Source of the DNA: an uncultured Actinomycetes bacterium
Lineage (GTDB): Bacteria > Actinomycetota > Acidimicrobiia > Acidimicrobiales > Ilumatobacteraceae
Length of the DNA stretch: 32,109 nucleotides
Reading direction: 5' to 3'
NCBI GenBank assembly: GCA_937876415.1
Contig: CALEHE010000107.1
Coordinates: forward strand, 1 to 32,109
Shown here: positions 8,512-16,953 of the stretch, in pieces
Layout of the letters: the number at the start of each line of letters is the position of its first letter
Numbering within the stretch: position 1 is the first letter of the stretch
Translations under genes and position numbers: made by a program
Notes under the pieces: model-generated
The model's input: only the letters and a program-made list of their open reading frames with translations
Databases searched by the model: none
Told to the model about the DNA's origin: nothing

Positions 8512-8880
8512 ATGATTCAGCAAGAAAGTCGTCTACGGGTTGCCGACAACAGTGGCGCCAAAGAAGTTCTGTGCATCAAGGTGCTCGGTGGTACTCGCCG
8601 CCGTTACGCCTCGATCGGAGATATTTTCGTGGCTGCCGTGAAGGATGCAATTCCCGGGGCAGGTGTCAAAAAAGGTGATGTCGTCAAGTGCGTCGTCGTT
8701 CGTGTCAAGAAGGAAAAGCGTCGTCCCGATGGCAGCTATATCCGTTTCGACGAGAACGCAGCCGTGATCATTAAAGATGACCTCACTCCACGAGGAACAC
8801 GTATTTTCGGACCAGTCGGCCGTGAATTGCGTGACAAGAAGTTCATGCGCATTGTTTCGTTAGCGCCGGAGGTGTTGTGA
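8512..8880 (+). CDS. rplN: 50S ribosomal protein L14
   Basis: A 122-residue L14 ([19 protein letters not shown]), exactly the standard length. It shows the signature stretch from [17 protein letters not shown] to [16 protein letters not shown], and ends [14 protein letters not shown]14 forms part of an intersubunit bridge and binds the silencing factor RsfS. ATG 8512 has GGAGAAGAA upstream; the frame is open far upstream through rpsQ but has no homology there. rplX starts 1 bp after the stop. Confidence 0.98.
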   Translation: MIQQESRLRVADNSGAKEVLCIKVLGGTRRRYASIGDIFVAAVKDAIPGAGVKKGDVVKCVVVRVKKEKRRPDGSYIRFDENAAVIIKDDLTPRGTRIFGPVGRELRDKKFMRIVSLAPEVL

Positions 8881-8881
8881 G

Positions 8882-9187
8882 ATGAAAATTAAAAAAGGTG
8901 ACACCGTTGTGGTGATCTCAGGTAAGGACAAGGGCAAAGAAGGCACCGTTTCGCGTGTTATGCCCACGACCAACCAGATCATCGTTGACGGAATCAATGT
9001 TGTGAAGAAGCACCAGAAGCCAAGCGGTACTAACCAGCAAGGTGGAATCATCGACCGTGACATGCCGCTTGACGCATCGAACGTGATGCTCTTGCATAAG
9101 GGCAAGCCCACGCGCGTTGGTTACAAGGTTTTGGCCGATGGCAAGAAAGTACGCATCGCTCGCAAGACAGGTGAGGAAATTTCATGA
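8882..9187 (+). CDS. rplX: 50S ribosomal protein L24
   Basis: A 101-residue L24 ([21 protein letters not shown]), with the KOW motif in residues 4-30 and the conserved [11 protein letters not shown] segment. It is an assembly initiator of the 50S subunit. A GGAGG lies at the end of rplN, 9 bp upstream. Its end overlaps the rplE start by 4 bp (ATGA), so the two are probably translationally coupled. Confidence 0.98.
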   Translation: MKIKKGDTVVVISGKDKGKEGTVSRVMPTTNQIIVDGINVVKKHQKPSGTNQQGGIIDRDMPLDASNVMLLHKGKPTRVGYKVLADGKKVRIARKTGEEIS

Positions 9188-9813
9188 GCACCACTACGTT
9201 GCCCCGTTTGAAGGCTCGCTATCAGAGCGAAATTCGTGACAGCCTCAAGGCTTCTCTCGAATTACCCAATGTCATGCAGGTTCCACGTCTGGAAAAGATT
9301 GTGGTGAACATGGGTGTTGGTCGCGCCACTCAGCAGCCGTCGTTGCTCGAAGGAGCGGTCGCTGACATGACTCGTATCACTGGCCAAAAGCCGAAGGTGA
9401 CCAAGTCACGCGACTCCATCGCCAACTTCAAACTTCGTGAGGATCAAGCAATTGGTTGCATGGTCACACTTCGTGGTGACCGCATGTGGGAATTCCTTGA
9501 TCGTTTGATCGCAGTGGCCATTCCTCGTATTCGCGACTTCCGCGGTTTGCCAGCCCATTCATGGGATGGTCGTGGAAACTACTCGTTTGGTCTTGTTGAT
9601 CAGACGGTGTTCCCCGAAATTGAATATGACAAGATCGATGCCCCTCGAGGTATGGACATCACCATCGTGACTACCGCTGTCAATAATGCCCAAGGTCGGG
9701 CACTCCTTGATGCGTTTGGCTTCCCCTTCAAGCGTGGTGCTGATGCAGTTGCTCCGCCGAAGAAGAAGTCCAACACTCGTGGACCGCAGTTCGCAGCCAA
9801 GAAGAAGAAGTGA
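9184..9813 (+). CDS. rplE: 50S ribosomal protein L5
   Basis: A 209-residue L5. The core has [35 protein letters not shown] and the ending [27 protein letters not shown]5 binds 5S rRNA and touches the P-site tRNA. It is about 25 residues longer than the common 179-187, because of a Lys-rich tail ([16 protein letters not shown], then KKKK) that probably contacts RNA. It overlaps rplX by 4 bp and precedes rpsN by 17 bp. Confidence 0.98.
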   Translation: MSTTTLPRLKARYQSEIRDSLKASLELPNVMQVPRLEKIVVNMGVGRATQQPSLLEGAVADMTRITGQKPKVTKSRDSIANFKLREDQAIGCMVTLRGDRMWEFLDRLIAVAIPRIRDFRGLPAHSWDGRGNYSFGLVDQTVFPEIEYDKIDAPRGMDITIVTTAVNNAQGRALLDAFGFPFKRGADAVAPPKKKSNTRGPQFAAKKKK

Positions 9814-9830
9814 GCGAGAGGTACTGACTC

Positions 9831-10016
9831 ATGGCAAAGAAATCTTTAATTAACCGAGCCAATGCAACACCGAAGTTCAAGGTGCGTGGCTATACACGTT
9901 GCCGCAAGTGTGGGCGTGCTCGTTCTGTTTACCGCAAGTTCGGACTCTGCCGTGTGTGTCTTCGCGAGATGGCTCACGCTGGAGAAATCCCCGGCCTAAC
10001 GAAGTCGAGTTGGTGA
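9831..10016 (+). CDS. rpsN: 30S ribosomal protein S14, zinc-binding type
   Basis: A 61-residue short S14 (type Z). The zinc ribbon is complete: Cys24-x2-Cys27 (RCRKCGRA) and Cys40-x2-Cys43 (LCRVCLRE). The C-terminus [11 protein letters not shown] is the family signature. S14 is placed late in the 30S head near S3 and S10. Organisms with this type often carry a zinc-independent paralogue elsewhere; none is in this window. A GAGAGGTA lies 10 bp before the ATG. Confidence 0.98.
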   Translation: MAKKSLINRANATPKFKVRGYTRCRKCGRARSVYRKFGLCRVCLREMAHAGEIPGLTKSSW

Positions 10017-10022
10017 GGCGTT

Positions 10023-10424
10023 ATGTTGACTGATCCTATTGCCGACATGCTGACCCGCATCCGCAACGCCAACACGGCGATGCACGATGAGGTCAAGATG
10101 CCGTCGTCAAAGCAAAAAGTTGCTCTGGCCAAGATCTTGGAACAAGAGGGTTATATCTCGGGTTTCACGGTTGCTCCCAACACCAAGGGACCAGGCGAAA
10201 TCTTGAACATCGGAATGAAGTACTCGGCCGAACGCCGTCGCACTATTGCCGGCATCAAGCGCATCTCAACACCTGGACTTCGCGTGTACCGCAAGTCCGA
10301 CACTGTGCCTCGCGTGCTCGGTGGACTTGGTGTTGCCGTTCTATCCACCAGTCAGGGACTCATGACCGACCGTGAAGCGCGCAAGCGTAAAGTCGGCGGC
10401 GAAGTTCTCTGCTACGTGTGGTGA
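10023..10424 (+). CDS. rpsH: 30S ribosomal protein S8
   Basis: A 133-residue S8 ([17 protein letters not shown]), normal in length. The C-terminal signature runs [20 protein letters not shown] and ends LCYVW. S8 binds the central domain of 16S rRNA and in E. coli represses the spc operon through a site near rplE; no such site was recognised here by eye. GGTGAGG before the start overlaps the rpsN stop. Confidence 0.98.
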   Translation: MLTDPIADMLTRIRNANTAMHDEVKMPSSKQKVALAKILEQEGYISGFTVAPNTKGPGEILNIGMKYSAERRRTIAGIKRISTPGLRVYRKSDTVPRVLGGLGVAVLSTSQGLMTDREARKRKVGGEVLCYVW

Positions 10425-10436
10425 TCAGGAGACAAC

Positions 10437-10979
10437 ATGTCACGTATCGGTAAAGCACTTATTCCCGTCCCGTCGGGTGTTGATGTTTCAATCAACGGAA
10501 GTTCAGTAACGGTCAAGGGTCCAAAGGGCACCTTGAGTCGCGATCTGGTTGGTGGAATCACGGTTCGTCAAGACGAAGGCAACTTGGTTGTCGAGCGTCC
10601 GAACGACGAGCGTGAATCACGAAGCTTGCACGGCTTAAGCCGCGCCCTCGTGAACAACATGGTTGTTGGGGTCACCACTGGATTCGCCAAGGAACTCGAC
10701 ATCGTCGGCGTTGGTTACCGCGCCGAGTTGAAGGGCCCAAGCTCCATTCGTCTCAACCTTGGTTTTTCACATCCCGTTGATGTGCAAGCACCAGAAGGTG
10801 TCACTTTTGAAGTGCCCGTGCAGACCAAGATCATCGTGAAAGGTATCGACAAAGAATCTGTCGGCCAAGTAGCTGCCAACATTCGTTCCATTCGCAAGCC
10901 TGAGCCCTACAAGGGTAAGGGTGTGCGTTATGAGGGCGAGAAGATTCTGCGCAAGGCCGGCAAAGCCGGCAAGAAGTAA
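10437..10979 (+). CDS. rplF: 50S ribosomal protein L6
   Basis: A 180-residue L6 ([17 protein letters not shown]) of normal length with the two repeated L6 domains (about 1-80 and 81-175). The signature [19 protein letters not shown] is near the C-terminus. L6 supports the sarcin-ricin loop, where elongation factors bind. It has CAGGAGACA 5 bp before the ATG and sits 12 bp after rpsH. Confidence 0.98.
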   Translation: MSRIGKALIPVPSGVDVSINGSSVTVKGPKGTLSRDLVGGITVRQDEGNLVVERPNDERESRSLHGLSRALVNNMVVGVTTGFAKELDIVGVGYRAELKGPSSIRLNLGFSHPVDVQAPEGVTFEVPVQTKIIVKGIDKESVGQVAANIRSIRKPEPYKGKGVRYEGEKILRKAGKAGKK

Positions 10980-11010
10980 TGCCGAGAAAAGATTCCGGTA
11001 GGGAGATCCA

Positions 11011-11376
11011 ATGAGCAAGATCAGTAAAGAGCGTCGTGAGAGTCGCCTTGTACGTCACAACCGAGTTCGTAAGAAGATCCACGGCACCGCCGAGCGTCCA
11101 CGCTTGTCGTTGTACCGTTCGAACAAGCACCTCATGCTTCAAGTGATCAACGACGATCTCGGTGTCACCATTACTTCGGTTTCATCAAATGAGCCGGCAT
11201 TGCGTGCCGCTGGTGGAAGCACCGTCGAAGTCGCTAAGGCTTTAGGTGCAACCGTTGCCCAACGCGCTCAGGCAATTGGTGTCAAGAAAGTTGTTTTCGA
11301 TCGCGGTGGCTACTTGTACCACGGTCGTGTTGCTGCGGTTGCTGAAGCCGCCCGTGAAGCAGGTCTGGAGTTCTGA
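11011..11376 (+). CDS. rplR: 50S ribosomal protein L18
   Basis: A 121-residue L18. It starts with a basic arm ([21 protein letters not shown]), followed by the conserved [16 protein letters not shown] and ending [21 protein letters not shown]18 binds 5S rRNA together with L5. TAGGGAGAT lies upstream of the ATG. The stop TGA overlaps the rpsE start by one base. Confidence 0.98.
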   Translation: MSKISKERRESRLVRHNRVRKKIHGTAERPRLSLYRSNKHLMLQVINDDLGVTITSVSSNEPALRAAGGSTVEVAKALGATVAQRAQAIGVKKVVFDRGGYLYHGRVAAVAEAAREAGLEF

Positions 11377-12023
11377 TGACGAATACACCAAACAACCCCA
11401 ATCCGAACCCGCGTTCAGGTGGTCCCGGCGGCGGCAACCCGCGCCAGGGTGACCGTCCGCCTCCGGGTATGGGCAACACCCCCGAAGGTGGCCGCGAGTC
11501 ACGCGTGATTCACATCAACCGCGTGGCCAAGGTCGTGAAGGGTGGTCGTCGTTTCTCGTTCACCGCACTTGTTGTGGTTGGCGATGGCAACGGTCGCGTT
11601 GGTCTCGGTTACGGAAAGGCCAAGGAAGTTCCGTTGGCCATCCAAAAAGGAACCGAAGACGCTAGGCGCAACATGTTCTCGGTTGCCCTCGCTGGCAGCA
11701 CCATCATGCACCCGGTTATCGGCATCTTGGGTGCCGGTCGCGTGATGCTCAAGCCTGCTGCTCCTGGTACCGGTGTTATCGCCGGCGGTGCTGCTCGTAT
11801 CATCCTCGAAGAGGCTGGCATTCACGATGTGTTGGCCAAGTCACTTGGTTCATCCAACGCCATTAACGTGGCCCGCGCCACCATCAACGGTCTGCAGTCA
11901 TTGCAACGTCCCGATGAAGTTGCGGCTCGTCGTGGCATTCCCGCCGATAGTTTCGTACCGAAGGGCTTGCTCAAGGCCTACAACGAGACCAAGCGTGCCG
12001 TTGCTGCAGGAGAAAGTCACTGA
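11376..12023 (+). CDS. rpsE: 30S ribosomal protein S5
   Basis: A 215-residue S5. The core begins near residue 44 ([27 protein letters not shown]) and has the conserved [13 protein letters not shown] and the C-terminal RGIPADSF region. About 40 residues of Asn, Pro and Gly ([20 protein letters not shown] and more) precede it, a flexible extension not seen in E. coli but usual in kind for actinobacteria. S5 guards decoding accuracy and the mRNA entry site. rpmD starts 2 bp later. Confidence 0.97.
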   Translation: MTNTPNNPNPNPRSGGPGGGNPRQGDRPPPGMGNTPEGGRESRVIHINRVAKVVKGGRRFSFTALVVVGDGNGRVGLGYGKAKEVPLAIQKGTEDARRNMFSVALAGSTIMHPVIGILGAGRVMLKPAAPGTGVIAGGAARIILEEAGIHDVLAKSLGSSNAINVARATINGLQSLQRPDEVAARRGIPADSFVPKGLLKAYNETKRAVAAGESH

Positions 12024-12025
12024 TT

Positions 12026-12253
12026 ATGGCTACCTACCAAACAGTCGTTCACACTGGCCCAACCATCACTGTGACCCAGATCAAGTCGAGCACCCATGCC
12101 AAGCCCAAGAGCCGCGGAACATTGCGTGCACTCGGTCTTGGACGCATTGGCAAGTCCAATACGTTGCCCGACCGTCCCGAAATTCGCGGCATGATTGCCC
12201 GAGTGCCCCACCTCATCGAAGTTTCATCTTCGACTGATTCGAAGGAGAGCTGA
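12026..12253 (+). CDS. rpmD: 50S ribosomal protein L30
   Basis: A 75-residue L30. The region TITVTQIKSSTHAKPKSRGT then LRALGLGRIGKSNTLPDRPE is the family signature, followed by RGMIARVPHLIEV. The tail SSSTDSKES extends beyond the usual 58-60 residues. GCAGGAGAA upstream overlaps the rpsE end. rplO begins 3 bp after the stop, with GAAGGAGAG inside the rpmD end. Confidence 0.97.
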   Translation: MATYQTVVHTGPTITVTQIKSSTHAKPKSRGTLRALGLGRIGKSNTLPDRPEIRGMIARVPHLIEVSSSTDSKES

Positions 12254-12256
12254 CCA

Positions 12257-12748
12257 ATGCGCGTTGACGAATTAGCACCAGCACCTGGTTCAACCCATCC
12301 GAAAAAGCGGCTCGGTCGCGGTATCGGCGGCAAAGGCGGAAAGACTGCCGGTCGCGGTACCAAGGGTCAGCACTCACGTGGTCGCGGCAAGGTTGCTCGC
12401 GGCTTCGAAGGTGGACAGATGCCCCTCAAGCAGCGTGTTCCGAAGTTGAAGGGTTTCAATAACCCATTCCGCATCGAATACCAGGGTGTCAACCTTGACA
12501 CCATCAATGAACTTGAAGATGCACTTGTCAACCCCGAGGTCTTAACGGCCGCTGGTGTCTTGCACAAGAACGTTTTCGTCAAAGTTCTCGGTCGTGGACA
12601 GATCACCCGCAAGGTTGACGTTCATGTTCACGGTGCATCGAAGGCCGCTCAGGCAGCCATCGAAGCAGCCGGTGGATCCGTCACCATCATTCCGTTGCCG
12701 TACAAGGTTCGCCCTGCCGCCAACGGCAACCAGTTCACCAACCGCTGA
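12257..12748 (+). CDS. rplO: 50S ribosomal protein L15
   Basis: A 163-residue L15. The N-terminal Gly/Arg-rich RNA-binding arm is clear (LGRGIGGKGGKTAGRGTKGQ, then HSRGRGKVARGFEGGQMPL), as is the globular C-terminal domain with ITRKVDVHVHGASKAAQAAI. L15 is a late 50S assembly protein. The gene is the last ribosomal protein before secY, the standard spc-operon order. Confidence 0.98.
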   Translation: MRVDELAPAPGSTHPKKRLGRGIGGKGGKTAGRGTKGQHSRGRGKVARGFEGGQMPLKQRVPKLKGFNNPFRIEYQGVNLDTINELEDALVNPEVLTAAGVLHKNVFVKVLGRGQITRKVDVHVHGASKAAQAAIEAAGGSVTIIPLPYKVRPAANGNQFTNR

Positions 12749-12750
12749 TT

Positions 12751-12768
12751 TCGGGCTTCCCGATTTTC
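12751..12768 (+). terminator. Weak stem-loop between rplO and secY
   Basis: TCGGG and CCCGA form a 5-bp stem with a 3-base loop, followed by TTTTC. It is too short to be a strong terminator but could lower transcription into secY. It may equally be chance. Confidence 0.2.
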
Positions 12769-12796
12769 ACCAGCCGCTAGAACCCGAGGAGACCAC

Positions 12797-14119
12797 GTGC
12801 TGTCGAACCTGAAGAACATCTTCAAGGTCCCCGACCTACGGAACAAGATTTTGTTCACGGTCATGATGGTGTTGCTCTACCGTTTGGGCGCGCATATTCG
12901 CGTGCCTGGTATTGACGACCAAGCTGTTCGCCAATTGCGCGAGTCAGCCCGCGAACAGGGTGCACTTGGTTTCTTGAACTTGTTCTCGGGCGGAGCATTC
13001 TCGTCGTTCGCTATCTTCGCGTTGGGCATCATGCCGTACATCACCTCCAGCATCATCATGCAGGTGTTGACAGTGGTGATTCCGAAACTCGAAGAGTGGC
13101 AACAAGAAGGCGCAACTGGTCAGCGCAAAATCACGCAGTGGACGCGTTATGTCGCAATCGCGATTGCAACATTGCAAGGTGCTGGCTTGACTTTCATTTT
13201 CGGTCAAGGAAACGGATCGGCTTTCTTTACGGCTTCGACAACTGCTCCTGACATCGTGTTGCTGCCAGACGGCATGTGGCCACGTGGTTTGCTCGTGATT
13301 ATTTCATTGGTCGCCGGTACTGCCTTGTTGATGTGGATGGGCGAACTCATTAGTCAACGCGGCATTGGTAACGGTATGAGTATTTTGATCTTTGCATCAG
13401 TGGTGAGCTCATTGCCCTTTAGTTATTACTCCATTTTGCAAAGTAAGAAGTGGGTTGTCTTCGCAATTCTCGTCACGATTTCAATTGGCATTTTGATTGC
13501 GGTGGTACGTGTTGAACTTGGTCAGCGTCGTATACCGGTGCAGTTCGCCAAGCGTGTCGTCGGTCGACGGATGTATGGCGGCCAAAGCACGTACATTCCG
13601 TTGAAGGTCAACCAGGCTGGCATTGTCCCAATCATCTTCGCGAGTTCTGTGATGTTGTTGCCTGTTCTTGTCACCAACGTCATCGGTGGTGCAAATGGCT
13701 GGCGCCGCACGGTGACCGAATGGGTTGACCGCAACTTGGTGTCGTCCCAAGGAATGCTCTACATCGTGTCGTTTGCATTGCTCATTGTCGCCTTTGCCTA
13801 TTTCTACAACTCGATTGCCTTCGATCCGATTCGGCAGGCTGATCAGATTCGCCGCCAAGGTGGATTCATTCCGGGCATTCGTCCCGGACCGCAGACCGAG
13901 CGCTATCTCGCAAAGACCGTGAACCGCATTACATTGCCGGGTGCTTTGTTTGTGGCTTTTATCGCGATCTTGCCGTACATCGTGTTGTGGGTGGGCGATG
14001 TGCAGTCATTCCCGTTTGCTGGAACGACTGTGTTGATTGCCGTCGGTGTCGCTCTTGAATTGATGCGCCAAGTCAATAGCCAACTCATGTTGCGCAACTA
14101 CGAGGGATTCCTGAAGTGA
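12797..14119 (+). CDS. secY: Protein translocase subunit SecY
   Basis: A 440-residue polytopic membrane protein with ten predicted helices, the normal plan. Helix 1 is in KILFTVMMVLLYRLGAHIRVP (split), helix 2 and the plug in FAIFALGIMPYITSSIIMQ. The cytosolic loop with QGGFIPGIRPGPQTERYL (about 353-370) is the SecA- and ribosome-binding region. SecY forms the channel for Sec export and membrane insertion. The start is GTG 12797, with CCGAGGAGA 6 bp upstream. It follows rplO by 48 bp and precedes adk by 38 bp. Confidence 0.98.
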   Translation: MLSNLKNIFKVPDLRNKILFTVMMVLLYRLGAHIRVPGIDDQAVRQLRESAREQGALGFLNLFSGGAFSSFAIFALGIMPYITSSIIMQVLTVVIPKLEEWQQEGATGQRKITQWTRYVAIAIATLQGAGLTFIFGQGNGSAFFTASTTAPDIVLLPDGMWPRGLLVIISLVAGTALLMWMGELISQRGIGNGMSILIFASVVSSLPFSYYSILQSKKWVVFAILVTISIGILIAVVRVELGQRRIPVQFAKRVVGRRMYGGQSTYIPLKVNQAGIVPIIFASSVMLLPVLVTNVIGGANGWRRTVTEWVDRNLVSSQGMLYIVSFALLIVAFAYFYNSIAFDPIRQADQIRRQGGFIPGIRPGPQTERYLAKTVNRITLPGALFVAFIAILPYIVLWVGDVQSFPFAGTTVLIAVGVALELMRQVNSQLMLRNYEGFLK

Positions 14120-14157
14120 TGCTCACGCGGCATCGGTGGCTGCGTCAGGACTAACTC

Positions 14158-14823
14158 ATGACCGCGGGCGTTCGTCTGATCATCATGGGTCGTCAAGGCG
14201 CAGGCAAAGGTACTCAATGCCAACGCATTTCACGGCACTATGTGGTTCCCCATATTTCGACGGGGGACATCTTGCGCGCTGCCGTACGTGAAGGAACTGA
14301 ACTCGGCAAGATGGCCAAGCAGGTCATCGAAGCTGGTCGCTTGGTGGGTGACGACATCATGATCGAAATTATCCGCGAACGTTTAGAGCAAGATGATGCC
14401 CGCACTCGGGGTTACATTCTTGACGGCTTTCCGCGGACGGTGGCCCAGGCCGTTGCACTTGACGGAATCGCGGCCGAACGGCCGATCCACAGCGTGCTCG
14501 ACCTTGATGTGCCTCGGGATTTGGTGATTCAGCGCATTTCGGCTCGACGCGTGTGCCGAGATTGTGGGACCAATTACGTGGCGACGGGGCAAAAACGGGA
14601 TCCCTGGATTTGTGACTCGTGTGGAGGAGACGTTGTTCAGCGCGACGACGACACCCCCGAAAGCATCAATCAGCGACTCGATCTCTATGAATCGCAGACG
14701 TCACCGTTGCTTGAGTTTTACGGTCAAGGCGGTCGTCTGGTGGAGATTGATGGATCGCTCTCGCCGGATGAAGTTTTTGAAGCTTTGACCGTGGCGATTG
14801 ATGTTGCTCGGACGAGCAGCTGA
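14158..14823 (+). CDS. adk: Adenylate kinase, zinc-lid type
   Basis: A 221-residue long-form adenylate kinase (AMP + ATP to 2 ADP). The P-loop is GRQGAGKGT (11-19), with Arg-Gln where most have Pro-Pro. The AMP-binding segment is HISTGDILR; the signature is LDGFPRTVAQA (88-98). The LID carries four cysteines, Cys133, Cys136, Cys152 and Cys155 (CRDC and CDSC), so it should bind zinc. No Shine-Dalgarno is obvious. In most bacteria map (methionine aminopeptidase) follows; here there is a 216-bp gap and then infA. Confidence 0.96.
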   Translation: MTAGVRLIIMGRQGAGKGTQCQRISRHYVVPHISTGDILRAAVREGTELGKMAKQVIEAGRLVGDDIMIEIIRERLEQDDARTRGYILDGFPRTVAQAVALDGIAAERPIHSVLDLDVPRDLVIQRISARRVCRDCGTNYVATGQKRDPWICDSCGGDVVQRDDDTPESINQRLDLYESQTSPLLEFYGQGGRLVEIDGSLSPDEVFEALTVAIDVARTSS

Positions 14824-14830
14824 GCGTGCT

Positions 14831-14839
14831 TGTGGATAA
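14831..14839 (-). other. Single consensus DnaA box
   Basis: TGTGGATAA on the + strand is a perfect TTATCCACA on the - strand, the strongest DnaA-binding 9-mer. It lies 8 bp after the adk stop. No second box was noticed nearby, so it is not an origin. A perfect 9-mer on either strand would turn up by chance about once in four windows of this size. Confidence 0.35.
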
Positions 14840-14927
14840 CTTTTCTTCAGATATTGCCACGACCGGCCGAGAATCCTGGGCTATGGTTTGGCTCCGAAAA
14901 GACTCCCAAGTTTCTGGCTCGAGGCAC

Positions 14928-14956
14928 TTGGTTCACTTGAGTCTCGGCGGTAGCAT
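14928..14956 (+). promoter_or_regulatory. Candidate promoter for the infA-alpha operon
   Basis: TTGGTT (14928-14933) and TAGCAT (14951-14956) are separated by 17 bp in the 216-bp gap between adk and infA. The -10 matches four of six and the -35 three of six consensus bases. The rest of the gap (14824-15039) shows no gene and no remnant of map. Confidence 0.3.
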
Positions 14957-15039
14957 TGCCCCTCGGTCCAATGGCCGACCCTGCACGCGTCCTTGTGGCG
15001 TGAAGCAGTGTGCAATATCCGCCCCGTTAGGAGTCAGTT

Positions 15040-15264
15040 CTGTCCAAGCCCAAAGACGACGCCATTTTACTCGAAGGAACGATCCTCGAGTCCCTGCCGA
15101 ACGCCATGTTTCGGGTGGAACTCGAGAACGGCCACAAAGTTTTGGCGCATATCTCCGGAAAGATGCGAATGAACTACATCCGTATTCTTCCTGGCGACAA
15201 GGTGCAAGTGGAGCTCACGCCGTATGACCTCACCAGAGGTCGCATCACGTACCGCTACAAGTAG
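15040..15264 (+). CDS. infA: Translation initiation factor IF-1 with CTG start
   Basis: A 74-residue IF-1. The OB-fold is plain: [20 protein letters not shown], the [17 protein letters not shown] segment and the ending SPYDL-like [16 protein letters not shown]-1 occupies the A site during initiation. The frame has no ATG, GTG or TTG near the N-terminus: a TAG stop at 15028-15030 closes it, leaving codons GAG, TCA, GTT, CTG before [15 protein letters not shown] 15040 gives the family's usual length (72-74) and lies 6 bp after a perfect AGGAG (15029-15033). This is therefore a rare CUG start. Standard gene finders would miss it. A sequencing error is possible but not needed to explain the pattern. 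Confidence 0.93.
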   Translation: MSKPKDDAILLEGTILESLPNAMFRVELENGHKVLAHISGKMRMNYIRILPGDKVQVELTPYDLTRGRITYRYK

Positions 15265-15276
15265 TTACAAGTAGTT
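15257..15276 (+). repeat. Tandem 10-bp direct repeat at the infA stop
   Basis: ACAAGTAGTT occurs twice head to tail, the first copy holding the infA TAG stop. It looks like a small local duplication in the 3' untranslated region and has no evident function. Confidence 0.6.
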
Positions 15277-15304
15277 ACCAAACATCGTAAATAGTCAGTA
15301 AAAC
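15275..15304 (+). promoter_or_regulatory. Weak promoter-like pair before rpmJ
   Basis: TTACCA (15275-15280) and TAAAAC (15299-15304) are spaced 18 bp, each matching four of six consensus bases, in the AT-rich 87-bp gap between infA and rpmJ. It could feed the alpha operon, but AT-rich gaps produce such matches by chance. Confidence 0.22.
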
Positions 15305-15351
15305 CAGTCTCTATTCATTCAAGAAATTCAACAACAAGAAGTGAGATGACC

Positions 15352-15465
15352 ATGAAGGTCAAACCAAGTGTTAAGAAAATCTGCGAGAAGTGCAAAGTGA
15401 TCCGCCGTCACGGCAGCGTCATGGTTATTTGCGAGAACCCGCGTCACAAGCAGCGTCAAGGCTGA
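15352..15465 (+). CDS. rpmJ: 50S ribosomal protein L36, zinc-binding
   Basis: A 37-residue L36 ([20 protein letters not shown]), exactly the family length and ending NPRHKQRQG. The zinc ligands Cys11, Cys14, Cys27 and His32 are all present. In-frame ATGs at 15346 and 15352 are both possible; 15352 reproduces the universal MKVKPSV start. GAAGTGAG lies upstream. The gene is too short for many gene finders. It stands between infA and rpsM as in most bacteria. Confidence 0.97.
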   Translation: MKVKPSVKKICEKCKVIRRHGSVMVICENPRHKQRQG

Positions 15466-15485
15466 GAAGAGAATAAGGAAACAGC

Positions 15486-15863
15486 ATGGCCCGTATTTCT
15501 GGAGTTGACATTCCCCGCGAGAAGCGGTTGGAGATTTCGCTCACCTACATCTTTGGCATCGGCAAGCCGACTGCACAACGCATGTGCGCTGATCTCGACA
15601 TCAGTCCGAACACGCGTGTTCGCGACTTGACCGACGAAGAAGTCAACAAACTTCGTGGTTGGGTTGACAAGAACGTCACTGTCGAAGGTGACCTTCGCCG
15701 CGAAGTTCAGACCGACATCAAGCGCAAGATCGAAATCGGTTGCCTTCAGGGCGTCCGTCACCGTAAGGGCCTGCCCGTTCGTGGCCAGCGCACTCACACC
15801 AATGCTCGTACCCGTAAGGGACCGAAGAAGACCGTTGCTAACAAGAAAAAGGCAGTGAGGTAG
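15486..15863 (+). CDS. rpsM: 30S ribosomal protein S13
   Basis: A 125-residue S13 ([20 protein letters not shown]). The helix-two-turn-helix region [14 protein letters not shown], the signature [20 protein letters not shown] and the Lys-rich tail that touches P-site tRNA are present. It bridges the 30S head to the 50S subunit. AATAAGGAAAC precedes the ATG; rpsK begins 6 bp later. Confidence 0.98.
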   Translation: MARISGVDIPREKRLEISLTYIFGIGKPTAQRMCADLDISPNTRVRDLTDEEVNKLRGWVDKNVTVEGDLRREVQTDIKRKIEIGCLQGVRHRKGLPVRGQRTHTNARTRKGPKKTVANKKKAVR

Positions 15864-15869
15864 TACATC

Positions 15870-16268
15870 ATGGCTAAGCCGAAGCCGGGCGGACGACGCC
15901 CCCGTAAGCGCGAGCGCAAAAACGTCAGCGTTGGTGTGTGTCACATCAAGTGCTCGTTTAACAACACCATCGTCAGCATCTCTGACACCGAAGGCAACGT
16001 TTTATCGTGGGCCTCAGGTGGCGGAGTTGGTTTCAAGGGTTCGCGCAAGAGCACACCTTTTGCTGCACAAATGGCAGCCGAAAAAGCAGCCAAGGCCGCT
16101 TTCGAACAAGGTATGCGTCGAGTTGAAGTGCACGCCAAGGGCCCAGGCTCTGGTCGTGATACTGCAATTCGTTCGTTGCAGAACACTGGCATCGAAGTGA
16201 CTGGCATCAAAGATGTCACGCCCGTGCCCCATAACGGCTGCAAGTTGCCTAAGCGGAAGAGGAACTAA
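15870..16268 (+). CDS. rpsK: 30S ribosomal protein S11
   Basis: A 132-residue S11. After a basic start ([20 protein letters not shown]) comes the conserved [19 protein letters not shown] and the ending [21 protein letters not shown]11 lies on the 30S platform near the exit site. It is 6 bp after rpsM and 3 bp before rpsD, the normal alpha-operon order. Confidence 0.98.
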   Translation: MAKPKPGGRRPRKRERKNVSVGVCHIKCSFNNTIVSISDTEGNVLSWASGGGVGFKGSRKSTPFAAQMAAEKAAKAAFEQGMRRVEVHAKGPGSGRDTAIRSLQNTGIEVTGIKDVTPVPHNGCKLPKRKRN

Positions 16269-16271
16269 GTC

Positions 16272-16889
16272 ATGGCCCGTTACACCGGACCCAAGGTGCG
16301 CTTGTCGCGCCGTCTCAATACGAACTTGTTCGAAAACGAAAAGGGCCGTAAGGCTCTTGAGCGTCGCCCATTCCCACCGGGTCAGCACGGTCGCACGCGC
16401 CGTCGTTCGGCTGGTAGCGAATACCTCGCACAGCTTCAGGAAAAGCAGAAGGCTAAGTACATCTACGGGGTGCTCGAGCGTCAGTTCCGCAAGACCTACG
16501 AAGAAGCAAACCGTTTGCAAGGACCGACTGGCGAAAACCTGTTGCGTTTGCTTGAACTTCGCCTCGACAACGTGGTGTATCGCGCCGGTTTCGGTAGCAC
16601 CCGCCCCCAGGCTCGTCAGTTTGTTAGCCACGGCCTCATCTTGGTCAACGGCAAGCGACTCAACATCCCGAGCGCTCGCGTCAAAAAAGGCGACATCATC
16701 ACTTTGGCTGTGAAGGCTCGCGACATGATCGTGATTCAGCACAACATCGATACTTTGGACCGTTCATTGGTTGGTTGGCTCGAAAGCGGAGACGGCGGCA
16801 AGCAAGTCACCGTTCGCAATGAACCAGCCCGCGAGCACATTGACGTGCCCGTACGTGAACAGCTCATTGTTGAGCTTTACTCGAAGTAA
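16272..16889 (+). CDS. rpsD: 30S ribosomal protein S4, cysteine-free
   Basis: A 205-residue S4. The N-terminal domain has FPPGQHGRTRRR and EKQKAKYIYGVLERQFRK; the S4 RNA-binding domain has LELRLDNVVYRAGFGSTRPQ and ARQFVSHGLILVNGKR. There is no Cys, so it is the zinc-free (C-) type. S4 starts 30S assembly and in E. coli represses the alpha operon; no leader pseudoknot was recognised here. rpoA follows after 64 bp. Confidence 0.98.
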   Translation: MARYTGPKVRLSRRLNTNLFENEKGRKALERRPFPPGQHGRTRRRSAGSEYLAQLQEKQKAKYIYGVLERQFRKTYEEANRLQGPTGENLLRLLELRLDNVVYRAGFGSTRPQARQFVSHGLILVNGKRLNIPSARVKKGDIITLAVKARDMIVIQHNIDTLDRSLVGWLESGDGGKQVTVRNEPAREHIDVPVREQLIVELYSK

Positions 16890-16953
16890 TTCATAACCTA
16901 TATCAGCAATTAATACCCCGTAAGTACAAACCCTCGACGAACGGAAGAGACAA

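Noticed and set aside
14831-14839. Replication origin at the DnaA box
   Set aside because: Only one box, no AT-rich unwinding region, and no dnaA, dnaN or rpmH nearby.
15064-15066. ATT (Ile9) as the infA start
   Set aside because: It would remove eight residues, has no Shine-Dalgarno at a suitable distance, and gives a protein shorter than the family. CTG 15040 fits better.
16014-16742. Long open frame on the - strand (242 residues)
   Set aside because: It is antisense to rpsK and rpsD, which are certain; the frame is open because of their codon bias.
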